This document shows positions 10,634 through 19,013 of a stretch of 64,000 bases of DNA, piece after piece. The DNA is from Acidimicrobiales bacterium (lineage in GTDB: Bacteria > Actinomycetota > Acidimicrobiia > Acidimicrobiales > DATDAH01), in NCBI GenBank assembly GCA_016794585.1, contig JAEUJM010000005.1, positions 157,345 through 221,344 on the forward strand, written 5' to 3'. Position 1 is the stretch's first letter. Every line of letters starts with the position of its first letter. The notes under the pieces are model-generated. The model worked only from the letters and a program-made list of their open reading frames with translations, made no database searches and had not been told where the DNA came from. Both the position numbers and the translations under genes were made by a program.

Positions 10634-11527
10634 CTACATCGGCGGCGCCGGGAGCGGACAGGTGCCCTGGAAGGCGATGGCGATGTCGGTGACGTACCGG
10701 GGTGTGGCGGTGGTGCCGATGCGCCCGATGCGGATGGCGTCGCCGTTGGTGAGGTCGATCCGGTAGAGGAACGACGTCGCGTCGGCCGAGGGCGAGGCCG
10801 GGTCGAGGGCGGCGTAGGGCGTGCCGTCGTTGCCCGAGATGTCGAAGCCGGCCCGGGCCCGGACGTTCACGCCCAACCCGCCGACCGCGTTCAGCACGCC
10901 GTCGTTGGGCGGCGCCTGCGTCGAGAGCAGGTCGAGGCGGGCGTCCAGGTCGTAGAGCGTCGTCGTGCGGGGCTGCGGCGGTGCCGGCGTCGGGTTGGGT
11001 GGGCCGCACTGGCTGTTGGTGTACGCCGCGGCGGTCACCTTTGGGTCCTCGGCGGCGAGAAAGCCGGTGTAGCCGAGCGACCCGTCGACGGTGACCGCGC
11101 CGGTGTCCACGTTGACCCGCAGGTTCTGCTCGGCGTCGCTGACGATGCGCAGGCGATCGACGGTCGGGTTGAAGTCGACGCCGAAGTGGCGGCCGTCGAG
11201 CGGTGTGCTGAGCACCGAGCGCTCCGTGGCCGCCCCGGAGGCGGGGTCGACCGTGTAGAGGCGATCGGCGTCGCCGACGGCCCAGAGCTCGCCGGTGGCG
11301 GGACGCACGTCGATGCCGACGAGGCGCTCCCCCGGCTGGAGCCCGGTGACCGTCACCGCCGACAGGATCGTTCCGGGCGCGTAGGTGCGGAAGCGCAGGA
11401 TCTTGTTCGTGGTGGTGAGCGCGAACGCGGTCTGGTTGCTCGGCGCGCTCGAGGCCGGCGGTGCCGTCCCGACCAGTCCGAGGACGAGGATGAGGACCGC
11501 AGTCCCGAGGGCGAGGGTCCGACGCAT
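10634..11527 (-). CDS. secreted DUF4394 domain protein
   Basis: A 297-residue protein with a clear Sec signal (MRRTLALGTAVLILVLGLVG, cleavage near ASSAP). The rest has the DUF4394 pattern of propeller-like repeats: FALTTTNKILRF, LVGIDVRPATGELWAVGDA, HFGVDFNPTVDRLRIVSD, LRVNVDTGAVTVDG. It is likely exported; no catalytic residues are known for this family. An AGGAG ribosome site precedes the ATG. It is a single gene, convergent with the importer operon and divergent from the acyltransferase-like gene at 11684. Confidence 0.85.
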   Translation of the reverse strand: MRRTLALGTAVLILVLGLVGTAPPASSAPSNQTAFALTTTNKILRFRTYAPGTILSAVTVTGLQPGERLVGIDVRPATGELWAVGDADRLYTVDPASGAATERSVLSTPLDGRHFGVDFNPTVDRLRIVSDAEQNLRVNVDTGAVTVDGSLGYTGFLAAEDPKVTAAAYTNSQCGPPNPTPAPPQPRTTTLYDLDARLDLLSTQAPPNDGVLNAVGGLGVNVRARAGFDISGNDGTPYAALDPASPSADATSFLYRIDLTNGDAIRIGRIGTTATPRYVTDIAIAFQGTCPLPAPPM

Positions 11528-11683
11528 GGGCAGCTCCTTGTGAGGGGTTTGGAGGATCTACGGAGCGGCGGCGCATCTGGATGACGGAACGACGACATCT
11601 GTCACCGCGACGTCACGACCGGCGCCGACGGGATCCGAAACCTCGCCACGTAACCGATGGCGCCCGCCGCCGGTCGAAGGGCC

Positions 11684-12748
11684 ATGGCGCACGATTCCCA
11701 CGAGCTCCCCGCCGACCATGACCACGACCAGGAGCACGACCACGAAGGGTTCCTCGACCGGGTGCGAGGGTGGGTGGACGTGCACGGCCAGATCGACGAG
11801 GCCATGTTCGCCCTCGCCGAGCAGGTGGTGCAATCGGAGGCCGGCGCCCTGTTCGACATGATCGACCGGTCGGTGCTCGATCGGGCGCACCTGCCCGACG
11901 CCATCGACCACGACACGGTGCTGTTGCCCCCCAACCCCCACAGCACCGCCGAGCAGGACGCCGTCCTCGCGCTGCTCGATCTGCTCCAGGGGGCCCAGGT
12001 CCCCGACGTCACCGCCCGCTTCGCCGCCTTCGCCGACGAGCACAAGGTCTTCGAGCGGGTGCTCGACGGCGAGACCTTCATCTTCCCGAGCAACCACCTC
12101 GAGCTCCAGGACCAGGGGCTGACCCTCGGCTACCTGCACCGGGTGGCGCGGGCGCAGGGCATCGACCGGATCGAGCACCACGTCACCTTGATGATCGGGC
12201 GCCTGCTCGGCTTCCTGCGCCTCGGCGACCGCAACGTCATCGACGACATCCTCCGCAAGGCCGCCGCCGTGCTGAAGACCTTCCCCGTCAGCGGCAGCGA
12301 GGTGATGGACGAGAACGTCATCACCGAAGCCGACCTCGACCGCCGCCTCAAGGTCTTCCGCAAGGTCTCCAACGAGCGCACCCGTCGCGAGTTCGAGCGC
12401 CTCGTGCGCTCCAGCCAGGGCGGCATCATCCTGCTGGCGGGTGGCGGGTCCCGGGACTTCCGCGACGAGCACGGCGACGTCTACATGAACCCGTTCGGCA
12501 AGAGCACCCGCTCGCTCATCGCCGACGCCTGCTCCCAGGGTGCGTGGGTCGTGCCCACCTTCGTGGACTACGACGCCGACGTCAGCCTGGTGGAGCTGGG
12601 CGAGCCCACCCGCCCCACCGACGGCGCCGGCGTGCACCACGTCGGCGAGGTCATCGCGGCGATGGGCAACATGGCCCGCGGCGTCGCCCGCACCGAGCAC
12701 CCCGACGTCGAGCGCTTCCGCACCCGCATCTTCTACGAAGCGACCTAG
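11684..12748 (+). CDS. divergent glycerophosphate-acyltransferase-like protein with His/Asp-rich N-terminus
   Basis: A 354-residue protein with no obvious close family. An HX4D acyltransferase motif is visible at about residues 138-143 (SNHLELQD). A later glycine-rich block, LLAGGGSRDFRD (about 250-261), followed by NPFGKSTRSLIADAC and AWVVPTFVDYD, resembles the substrate-phosphate and block IV regions of GPAT/PlsB-type enzymes. It may therefore acylate a glycerophosphate or similar acceptor; this is inference from motif order. The N-terminus (residues 2-21) alternates His, Asp and Glu and may bind metal. The ATG at 11684 is chosen over one at 11657 because GAAGGG lies just before it, although the spacing is only two bases. 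Confidence 0.5.
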   Translation: MAHDSHELPADHDHDQEHDHEGFLDRVRGWVDVHGQIDEAMFALAEQVVQSEAGALFDMIDRSVLDRAHLPDAIDHDTVLLPPNPHSTAEQDAVLALLDLLQGAQVPDVTARFAAFADEHKVFERVLDGETFIFPSNHLELQDQGLTLGYLHRVARAQGIDRIEHHVTLMIGRLLGFLRLGDRNVIDDILRKAAAVLKTFPVSGSEVMDENVITEADLDRRLKVFRKVSNERTRREFERLVRSSQGGIILLAGGGSRDFRDEHGDVYMNPFGKSTRSLIADACSQGAWVVPTFVDYDADVSLVELGEPTRPTDGAGVHHVGEVIAAMGNMARGVARTEHPDVERFRTRIFYEAT

Positions 12749-12767
12749 GTCGGGGCGGGGACCGGGC

Positions 12768-13316
12768 TCAGGCCCGGTCGAACAGGACCGGGACCGTGTC
12801 GAGGAGCCAGGCGAGAGCCAGGCCGGCGAGCACGGCGAGGCACGCCGCCACCAGGGACAGGTCGTCGATCGCCTCGGCGGGCAGGGCGACCAGACCGACG
12901 ACGCCGGCCACGGCCGGCCACGCCGCCTTGAGCAGCGTGCCGACCCCGACCCCACCGTCGTGGCCGGGGTTGCAGCCGCACGGCGCGTCGGGCCGGCGCA
13001 CCAGCAGGAAGACCTGGAGGGCGACGAAGGCGACCCCGAGCAGCGCCATCGCCACCAACAGCGGTGACAGCGCCGCCGCACTCAGTCCGAACGACAGCGC
13101 CAGCACACCGCCGGCGCCGACCACGGCCTCGGCTCCCGTGACGCCCCACGCCACCGCCACCTCGGCGCCGTCGGGCCACAGACGCTGCGCCCGCAGCTGC
13201 CCGACGAAGGCCTCGCGCCAACGCAGGTGCCGGGCGGCGGAGACTCCGAGCAGCACGAACCCGCTCACCACCACGGCGACCGCCACCACGTCGAGCATCG
13301 CGGCGAGCGTACCCAT
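12768..13316 (-). CDS. MauE/DoxX-like integral membrane protein
   Basis: A 182-residue protein with four to five hydrophobic helices and a central cytoplasmic or periplasmic loop carrying CGCN (in PDAPCGCNPGHDGGVG). The arrangement of a four-helix membrane protein with a CxC-type pair matches MauE/DoxX-like redox-associated membrane proteins, which help form disulfides or deliver reductant. No mau gene cluster is nearby, so a methylamine role is not implied. It is convergent with the acyltransferase-like gene and divergent from the alcohol dehydrogenase operon across an operator-like repeat region. Confidence 0.65.
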   Translation of the reverse strand: MGTLAAMLDVVAVAVVVSGFVLLGVSAARHLRWREAFVGQLRAQRLWPDGAEVAVAWGVTGAEAVVGAGGVLALSFGLSAAALSPLLVAMALLGVAFVALQVFLLVRRPDAPCGCNPGHDGGVGVGTLLKAAWPAVAGVVGLVALPAEAIDDLSLVAACLAVLAGLALAWLLDTVPVLFDRA

Positions 13317-13321
13317 GACGT

Positions 13322-13366
13322 CCTGGCACCGGATCTCGCTGCCCTGGCACCGAAATCTGGTGCCAG
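13322..13366. promoter_or_regulatory. direct plus inverted repeat in divergent intergenic region
   Basis: CCTGGCACCG occurs twice, at 13322 and 13343, exactly 21 bases apart. The second copy is the left arm of a perfect 8-bp inverted repeat, CTGGCACC-gaaatct-GGTGCCAG (13344-13366). The spacing of two helical turns and the position between two divergent genes suit a dimeric repressor. A dispersed palindromic repeat is the alternative. Confidence 0.5.
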
Positions 13367-13411
13367 TTCGAGTGGACGGGCACGCCGGGGAAAGGTGACG
13401 CCCGTGTCAGG

Positions 13412-13417
13412 TAGCTT
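13412..13417 (+). promoter_or_regulatory. -10 element for a probable leaderless transcript
   Basis: TAGCTT (TANNNT) ends six bases before the GTG at 13424, which would place transcription start on the first base of the start codon. No good -35 hexamer is seen, so an activator may be needed. Confidence 0.4.
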
Positions 13418-13423
13418 CGCGGT

Positions 13424-14491
13424 GTGGCCGAACCTCCTGCTGCGGTGCTCCCGACGACCATGCCGGCGGCGATCTACCGCTCGCCCGGCAACCTCGAGGT
13501 GACCGAGCACCCGGTGCCCGAGCTCGGGCCCGAGGACGTCCTCATCGAGATCGACTACTGCGGGGTGTGCGGGAGCGACCTGCACATGGTCATCGAGGGG
13601 TGGGGCACGCCAGACACCATCGAGGGCCACGAGTACGTCGGCACCGTCGCCGCCGTGGGCGACGCCGTCGACGAGTGGTCGGTCGGCGACAGGGTCGTCG
13701 GCGGCGCCAGCCGGCGCTGCGGGCGGTGCGAGCACTGCCTCGACCACCGCCCCTCGCTGTGCCTCGAGCGGGGTACCCCGGGCCTGGAACCCTTCCAGGG
13801 TGCCTTCGCCCGTTACAAGAAGAACCACCGAGCCGAGGTGCTCGCCCTCCCCGAGGGCATGGCGCCACGGGTGGCCGCCCTCGCCGAGCCGCTCGCCGTC
13901 GCCCTGCACGCCATCACCCGCAGTGGCATCCAGCACGGCCAGAGCGCCCTCGTCTTCGGCGCCGGACCCATCGGCTCGCTCGTCATCGCGGCACTGCGCG
14001 CCAAGGGCGTCGGCCGGGTCGGCGTGGTCGAGCCCAACCCGGTCCGCCGGGACCTCGCCGTGGCCGTCGGCGCCACCGACGCCTTCGTCCCCGAAGAGCT
14101 GCCGGCGTTCGACCAGGCCGATCCCGGCGGGCTCTCCGACGACCCCTGGGACATGGTCTTCGAGTGCTCCGGCAACCGCCGGGCCATGGAGGCCGGCCCC
14201 TCCCAGCTGAAACGCGGCGGCACCCTCGTGTTCGTCGGCGCCGGCATCGAGCGCCCCAAGTTCGACCCCAACCGGATCCTCATGAACGAGCTGACCATCA
14301 CCGGCTCGTTCATCTACGACGAGGGCGGCTTCGCCGACGCCCTCGAGCTGCTCGCCACCGGCGCGCTGCCCACGGACCGCCTGCTCGAGCCCGGGGCGGT
14401 GCCCCTGTCCGGGATGCTCGAGGCCATGCAGGGCCTCGCCGAGGGCCGCATCGGTGGCAAGGTGCTCGTCTCCCCGACCGGGAAGGACTGA
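13424..14491 (+). CDS. zinc-dependent medium-chain alcohol dehydrogenase
   Basis: A 355-residue MDR-superfamily oxidoreductase. The catalytic-zinc site is CGVCGSDLHM with GHEYVGTVAAVGD downstream. The structural-zinc lobe (CGRCEHCLDHRPSLC) has four cysteines. The Rossmann dinucleotide motif is VFGAGPIGSLVIAALRAKG. It likely oxidises a secondary alcohol or polyol with NAD(P) in the cytoplasm. The start is the GTG at 13424, supported by a -10 element at leaderless distance; ATG 13460 is a possible internal start. It heads a run with a VOC protein two bases downstream and an F420 enzyme, suggesting one catabolic route. Confidence 0.88.
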   Translation: MAEPPAAVLPTTMPAAIYRSPGNLEVTEHPVPELGPEDVLIEIDYCGVCGSDLHMVIEGWGTPDTIEGHEYVGTVAAVGDAVDEWSVGDRVVGGASRRCGRCEHCLDHRPSLCLERGTPGLEPFQGAFARYKKNHRAEVLALPEGMAPRVAALAEPLAVALHAITRSGIQHGQSALVFGAGPIGSLVIAALRAKGVGRVGVVEPNPVRRDLAVAVGATDAFVPEELPAFDQADPGGLSDDPWDMVFECSGNRRAMEAGPSQLKRGGTLVFVGAGIERPKFDPNRILMNELTITGSFIYDEGGFADALELLATGALPTDRLLEPGAVPLSGMLEAMQGLAEGRIGGKVLVSPTGKD

Positions 14492-14493
14492 TC

Positions 14494-14994
14494 GTGAGCA
14501 AGAAGGCTCGATCCCCGCAGTTCAACCACGTGGCGCTGTCGCTGCCCGCCGACGCGCTCGACGAGGCCGGCCGAGCCGCCATCTGCGACTTCTACGGTGA
14601 GGTGTTCGGCTTCGAGGAACTGCCCACCATGACCCTCGACCGCGAGCGCCTCATCCTCAAGGCCTGGACCTACGAGCAGTTCATCTACCTCATCGCCGAC
14701 GACTCCCCCATGCAAGCGCCCCGCCTGGACCACTTCGGCTTCGGGGTCGGCACCCTGGCCGAGTTCGACGCCCTGTACGCCCAGGCCAAGAGCTACCGGG
14801 CCAAGGACGACCGGGTCGACCTCATCGAGCGCGACATCGACGACTACGGCGGCCTGAAGATCCACAACTTCTACGTGGGCTTCCTCCTCCCGATGATGGT
14901 CGAGATCCAGCACTGGGAGTTCGTGCCCCACGAGGCCATCGTCGACCCCGGCGAGGCGACGGTCAGCGAGGGCGACCCGGCCACCCACCCATGA
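14494..14994 (+). CDS. VOC-superfamily protein (glyoxalase/dioxygenase fold)
   Basis: A 166-residue protein beginning at GTG 14494, two bases after the dehydrogenase stop. Paired beta-alpha-beta-beta-beta modules with metal-ligand-like residues are visible: His in FNHVALSLP, His in LDHFGFGVG, and Glu in MMVEIQHWE. These fit vicinal-oxygen-chelate enzymes such as isomerases, ring-cleavage dioxygenases or lyases. The reaction is unknown. The stop overlaps the next ATG (ATGA), so it is coupled to the F420-dependent oxidoreductase. Confidence 0.75.
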   Translation: MSKKARSPQFNHVALSLPADALDEAGRAAICDFYGEVFGFEELPTMTLDRERLILKAWTYEQFIYLIADDSPMQAPRLDHFGFGVGTLAEFDALYAQAKSYRAKDDRVDLIERDIDDYGGLKIHNFYVGFLLPMMVEIQHWEFVPHEAIVDPGEATVSEGDPATHP

Positions 14995-15968
14995 CGACCC
15001 TGCGCTGGGGCGCTTTCGTCCCACAGGGCTGGAAGCTGGAGTACGCCGGCATCGGTGCCGCCGAGGCGTGGCACCGCTCGCGCGAGATCGCCCTGCTGGC
15101 CGAGCAGATCGGCTACCACCACCTCTGGGTCTACGACCACGTCGAGACCGTGCCCCGCCGCGAGCCCGAGGTGTGCTTCGAGGCCTGGACCATGCTCGGC
15201 GCACTCGCCGAGGCGACCGACCGTGCCCAGCTCGGCCAGATGGTCACCTGCGTCGGGTACCGCAACGCCGGCCTGCTGGCCAAGCAGGCCGCCAACATCG
15301 ACGTGTTCTCGGGCGGCCGCCTCATCCTCGGCGTGGGCGCGGGCTGGTACCACCAGGAGTACGCCGCCTACGGCTACGAGTACCCCTCCGACGGCGAGCG
15401 CCTGGCCCTGCTCGAGGAGACGGTCGAGGCGGTGAAGCGCCTCTGGACCGAGCCCTCGGTCACCTACGCCGGCCGCCACGTCCACCTCGACGGCGCCCTG
15501 TGCGACCCGAAGCCGCTCCAGCAGCTCCCGCCCGTGTGGATCGGCGGCGGCGGCGAGAAGGTGACCCTGCGCATCGCCGCCCAGCACGCCGACGCCACCA
15601 ACTGGCAGGTGGGCCTCGCCGAGTTCGCCCACAAGTCCGAGGTGCTGCGGCGCCACTGCGACGCGGTCGGGCGCGACTTCGCCGACATCACCCGCACGCA
15701 CGCCCCCGACTGCCTGCTCTTCGACTCCGATGCCGACCTGCGACGCTGGCTCGACTCTCCCGGCGGCGGCCACCTCTGGGGCAAGGAGGATCCCGACACC
15801 TACGTCCGGGACAACTTCGTCGGCACCGACGAGGTCGTGGCCGAGAAGGTGCAGGGCTTCGTCGACGCCGGCTGCCGCGAGTTCGTGCTCTGGTTCCGGG
15901 ACTACCCCGGCGTCGAGAGCCTCGAGCGCTTCATGGCCGACGTCGTTCCCCGGATCTCCACGCCCTGA
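14991..15968 (+). CDS. LLM-class F420-dependent oxidoreductase
   Basis: A 325-residue TIM-barrel luciferase-like monooxygenase-family protein. The motifs are WVYDHVETVP near the N-terminus, LGQMVTCVGYRNAGLLAKQAANIDVFSGGR split across the barrel, and the phosphate-binding ILGVGAGWYHQEY. In actinobacteria such proteins mostly use cofactor F420 to oxidise alcohols or reduce C=C or C=N bonds. The ATG overlaps the VOC gene stop. Sharing an operon with an alcohol dehydrogenase suggests sequential oxidation steps on an unknown substrate. Confidence 0.85.
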   Translation: MTTLRWGAFVPQGWKLEYAGIGAAEAWHRSREIALLAEQIGYHHLWVYDHVETVPRREPEVCFEAWTMLGALAEATDRAQLGQMVTCVGYRNAGLLAKQAANIDVFSGGRLILGVGAGWYHQEYAAYGYEYPSDGERLALLEETVEAVKRLWTEPSVTYAGRHVHLDGALCDPKPLQQLPPVWIGGGGEKVTLRIAAQHADATNWQVGLAEFAHKSEVLRRHCDAVGRDFADITRTHAPDCLLFDSDADLRRWLDSPGGGHLWGKEDPDTYVRDNFVGTDEVVAEKVQGFVDAGCREFVLWFRDYPGVESLERFMADVVPRISTP

Positions 15969-15995
15969 GGGGCATGCCGCCCGTCGGGCGACCCC

Positions 15996-16001
15996 TACCA
16001 T
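15996..16001 (+). promoter_or_regulatory. -10 element for the P450 gene, probable leaderless start
   Basis: TACCAT lies seven bases before the GTG start at 16009. It fits a leaderless transcript that would let the P450 be expressed separately from the upstream operon. Confidence 0.35.
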
Positions 16002-16008
16002 CACCCCC

Positions 16009-17229
16009 GTGAACCTCAGCGACATCGACCTGTACGACCCCGACAACTACGTCGCCGGGGTGCCCCACGAGATGTTCGCCACCCTGCGGCGCGAGGCGCC
16101 GGTGTTCTGGCACGAGCACCCCGACGGGGGTGGGTTCTGGTGCGTCACCAGGTACGACGATCTCGTCACCGTGAACCGGGACACCACCCTGTTCTCGTCG
16201 TGGGAGGGCAGCTCCTTCCTCAACACCCCCGAGGGCGGGGACCTCGAGACGACCCGGCTGATGATGCTCAACATGGACCCGCCCGAGCACACGAAGCTGC
16301 GCATGATCGTCAACCGGGGCTTCACCCCCCGGCGCATCAAGGAGCTCCAGGACATCCTCGCCCTGCGGGCCCGCACCATCGTCGACCGCATCGCCGCGGA
16401 AGGGTCGTGCGACTTCGTGGGCGACGTGGCCTGCGAGCTGCCCCTCCAGGCCATCGCCGAGTTCCTCGGCGTGCCCGAGGACGACCGTCACATGCTCTTC
16501 GAGTGGACCAACCGGCTCATCGGCTTCGACGATCCCGAGTTCCGCACCAGCGACGAGGACGGCAAAGCGGCCGCGGCGGAGATCTACGCGTACGCCCAAG
16601 GCCTGGCCGAGGACCGCCGGGCCCACCCCCGTGACGACATCGTGACCGCCCTCATCTCTGCGGAGGTCGACGGTGACCACCTGTCCGACCTCGACTTCAA
16701 CCTGTTCTTCCTGCTCCTCGTTGTGGCCGGCAACGAGACCACCCGCAACGCCATCTCCCACGCCATGCTCGCCCTCATCGAGCACCCCGACGAGCGCCAG
16801 CGCCTGCTCGACGACCCGGACCTGCTCGACTCGGCCATCGAGGAGTTCCTGCGCTGGGCCAGCCCGGTGATGCACTTCCGCCGGACGGCCACGGCCGGCA
16901 CCGAGCTGCACGGCCAGCCCATCGCCGCCGGTGACCGGGTCGTCATCTGGCACATCTCGGCCAACCGCGACGAGGACGTGTTCCCCGATCCCTTCACCTT
17001 CGACATCGGCCGCACCGCGGACAAGGGCGGCGCCCCGGTCGCGTTCGGGGGCGGCGGCGCGCACTACTGCCTGGGCGCCAACCTGGCCCGGGCCGAGATG
17101 AAGGTGATGCTCGGGGAGCTGCTCGGCCGCATCCCCGACATGGAGCTCGACGGTGACGTCGACCGCCTCCGCTCGAACTTCATCAACGGCATCAAGCGCA
17201 TGCCGGTGCGCTACACGCCCGTCGCCTGA
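16009..17229 (+). CDS. cytochrome P450 (steroid/CYP125-142-like)
   Basis: A 406-residue soluble bacterial P450. The I-helix oxygen motif is AGNETTRN (from residue 240), the ExxR pair is E279/R282 in EEFLRW, and the heme loop is FGGGGAHYCLG with the thiolate Cys354. The SPVMHFRRTAT segment after ExxR and the overall pattern resemble mycobacterial CYP125/CYP142 enzymes that hydroxylate the sterol side chain, but the substrate is inferred only from this resemblance and from nearby FadD/FadE genes. The start is the GTG at 16009 (VNLSDIDLYDPDNY); the frame is open upstream but has no family pattern there. No ferredoxin gene is adjacent. Confidence 0.9.
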   Translation: MNLSDIDLYDPDNYVAGVPHEMFATLRREAPVFWHEHPDGGGFWCVTRYDDLVTVNRDTTLFSSWEGSSFLNTPEGGDLETTRLMMLNMDPPEHTKLRMIVNRGFTPRRIKELQDILALRARTIVDRIAAEGSCDFVGDVACELPLQAIAEFLGVPEDDRHMLFEWTNRLIGFDDPEFRTSDEDGKAAAAEIYAYAQGLAEDRRAHPRDDIVTALISAEVDGDHLSDLDFNLFFLLLVVAGNETTRNAISHAMLALIEHPDERQRLLDDPDLLDSAIEEFLRWASPVMHFRRTATAGTELHGQPIAAGDRVVIWHISANRDEDVFPDPFTFDIGRTADKGGAPVAFGGGGAHYCLGANLARAEMKVMLGELLGRIPDMELDGDVDRLRSNFINGIKRMPVRYTPVA

Positions 17230-17259
17230 GGGCTCCGCCCAGGCGGCCGGCAGCGGCCG

Positions 17260-17793
17260 TCAGATCGCCCGCGCCGCCACCTTGGAGGCGATGGTCGCGC
17301 CCCACGTTCGGGCGTGCTCGATCTCGCCGTCCTCGAGGTGGGTGGTCTTCGTCACGAGGAAGCTCTCGGGCGGCACCACGAGCTCCAGGCCGTGGTGGCG
17401 GAGGCGCTTGGCGATGCCTTTCGACGCCCGGCCGGTGAAGGCCGGCGGCCCCTCCATCCGGGTGTCGAACGCCGCCGCGTCGGCCTCGAGGTCGCCCAGG
17501 GCGTCGAACCACTCACGCAGGCCGTCGCCTTCTGCGTCCGGGTCGGGCTCGATGCCCGCGCCCGGCTTCTCGGTGGCCTCGATGGCCGCCTTGCGGGTGC
17601 TCGGCCGGCTGAGCCCGTGGATGTGGGTGGGGCCACCCACCACGACCAGGTCGGCGCCGTTGGCGAGCTCGGCGTCGGCGTGGTGCACCGGCACCACGTG
17701 GACCTCACCCAGCTCGTGCAGCCCCTTGCCGATGGCCTCGGCCACCAGGTGCGTGCACCCCGTCTGCGACTCGTACACCACGACGCTGCGCAT
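17260..17793 (-). CDS. flavodoxin-domain protein
   Basis: A 177-residue protein starting at ATG 17793, which has a GGAGGAG ribosome site seven bases upstream. The N-terminal phosphate loop (VVYESQTGCTHLVAEAIG) and VVVGGPTHIHGLSRPSTRK fit a flavodoxin-like FMN-binding fold. It probably carries or senses electrons in the cytoplasm. It converges with the P450 gene and could in principle feed it electrons, but stand-alone flavodoxin-domain proteins of this type are common in actinobacteria with no assigned partner. Confidence 0.75.
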   Translation of the reverse strand: MRSVVVYESQTGCTHLVAEAIGKGLHELGEVHVVPVHHADAELANGADLVVVGGPTHIHGLSRPSTRKAAIEATEKPGAGIEPDPDAEGDGLREWFDALGDLEADAAAFDTRMEGPPAFTGRASKGIAKRLRHHGLELVVPPESFLVTKTTHLEDGEIEHARTWGATIASKVAARAI

Positions 17794-17862
17794 GGAACTC
17801 CTCCATCGTCTCGTCCTGGTACCAGCGTGCGCCCGACCCACCGGGAAGGGCAGGGCCGAACG

Positions 17863-18255
17863 TCAGGAGCTGCCCTCGAGGGCGGCCACGAGGCGGTCGG
17901 TCTGCGTGCGCTGCTCCTGGAGCATGCGGACCAGGACGAGACGCTGCTGGCGGGCGAGGGAGGCCCGGAGGTAGAGCGCCGCCCCGATGACGGTGACGGT
18001 CAGGCCGCCGATGCCGCCGGAGATCAGGTAGGGGATCTCCTTCCACACCTCGGAGACGCCCGACGCGCCGTACCAGCCCAGGGCGACCAGGGCCACGCCC
18101 ACGACCATGAGGGCGATGCCCGCCTGGAGGGCCCGGCGCTCGCTCGAGGCGGCGGGGTCGGCCAGCTTGAGCTCGGCGAGGTCGGCGCGGAACTCATCGG
18201 CCCGGCTCGACCCGCCGGCATCGGCGGAATCGGTGGCGTCGGCGTCGTCGGTCAC
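17863..18255 (-). CDS. small two-TM protein coupled to a LIV-type importer (paralogue of 23248-23586)
   Basis: A 130-residue protein with an acidic N-terminus (SSRADEFRADLAELKLADP), two hydrophobic helices (about residues 46-64 and 75-94) and a basic/Gln-rich C-terminal helix with coiled-coil character (RMLQEQRTQTDRLVAALEG). The start ATG overlaps the stop of the upstream ATPase gene by four bases. It shares the layout SSR-DEF-x-A, a glycine-rich TM pair, YIS/YLISGG...GL...VIG, and a basic tail with the 112-residue gene at the other end of the same cluster. No known ABC subunit of this shape is recognised; function unknown. Confidence 0.7.
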   Translation of the reverse strand: MTDDADATDSADAGGSSRADEFRADLAELKLADPAASSERRALQAGIALMVVGVALVALGWYGASGVSEVWKEIPYLISGGIGGLTVTVIGAALYLRASLARQQRLVLVRMLQEQRTQTDRLVAALEGSS

Positions 18256-19013
18256 GAGGATGCTCCCAGGTAGGCGGCGGACAGCTCTTCTTCGAGGTCG
18301 TCGGGGGCACCCACACGGGTGACCCGGCCGTTGACCATGATGGCGGCGAGGTCGGCGACGCCCAGCACGGTGCGGGCGAACTGCTCGACCACGAGGATGG
18401 AGACCCCCGTCTCGGCCAGCTCGGCGACCAGCTGGTACAGCTCGGCCACCACGAGCGGGGCGAGGCCCATCGACAGCTCGTCGAGCAGGAGGAGGGCAGG
18501 GTCGGTGGCGAGGGCGCGGGCCATGGCCAGCATCTGCTGCTCACCGCCCGACATCGTGCCGGTGAGCTGGTTGCGACGCTCCCCCAGGCGGGGGAACCGG
18601 TCGTAGGCGATGGTCTCGATCTTCTCCAGGGGCACCCCGGTGAAGGTGGCCATCTGGAGGTTCTCGCGCACGGTGAGGTTGGGGAACACCCCGCGGCCTT
18701 CCGGCACGGTGCACAGGCCCCGGCGGGCGAGGTCCTCGGGGCGGGCCCCGTTCACCTTGTGACCGCCGAGCAGGTAGACGCCGGCGGTCGGCTCGTGCAG
18801 GCCGGACGCCACCCGCAAGGTGGTGGTCTTGCCCGCGCCGTTGGGGCCGAGCAGGGCGAACACGCTGCCCTCGGGGACGGCGAGGTCGACGCCGTGCAGC
18901 ACCTGGATGCGACCGTAGGCCGCGGTGATGCCGCGGAGCTCGAGCAGGGGCTCGGTGGGCGCGGGCGACTCGGCGGGGACCTCGGCCTCGGCGCGGTGGC
19001 GGCGGAGGGTCAC
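18252..19013 (-). CDS. livF: LIV-type ABC ATPase (LivF-like)
   Basis: A 253-residue ATPase. The GTG at 19013 overlaps the LivG stop by four bases (GTGA); an unstructured leader of about 20 residues precedes LLELRGITAAYG. Walker A is GPNGAGKTTT, the signature MSGGEQQMLAMARALATDP, Walker B LLLLDELSMGLAP, and the H-region VVEQFARTV. It pairs with the LivG-like ATPase at 19010-19738 and the fused permease at 19719-21860. Its own stop overlaps the start of the small two-TM protein. Confidence 0.9.
   Translation of the reverse strand: MTLRRHRAEAEVPAESPAPTEPLLELRGITAAYGRIQVLHGVDLAVPEGSVFALLGPNGAGKTTTLRVASGLHEPTAGVYLLGGHKVNGARPEDLARRGLCTVPEGRGVFPNLTVRENLQMATFTGVPLEKIETIAYDRFPRLGERRNQLTGTMSGGEQQMLAMARALATDPALLLLDELSMGLAPLVVAELYQLVAELAETGVSILVVEQFARTVLGVADLAAIMVNGRVTRVGAPDDLEEELSAAYLGASS

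Noticed and set aside
13395..13411. TGAC-N6-GTCA near the alcohol dehydrogenase promoter as a third copy of the CTGAC-N5-GTCAG operator
   Set aside because: The spacing is one base longer and the left arm begins GTGAC, so it does not match the two good sites.
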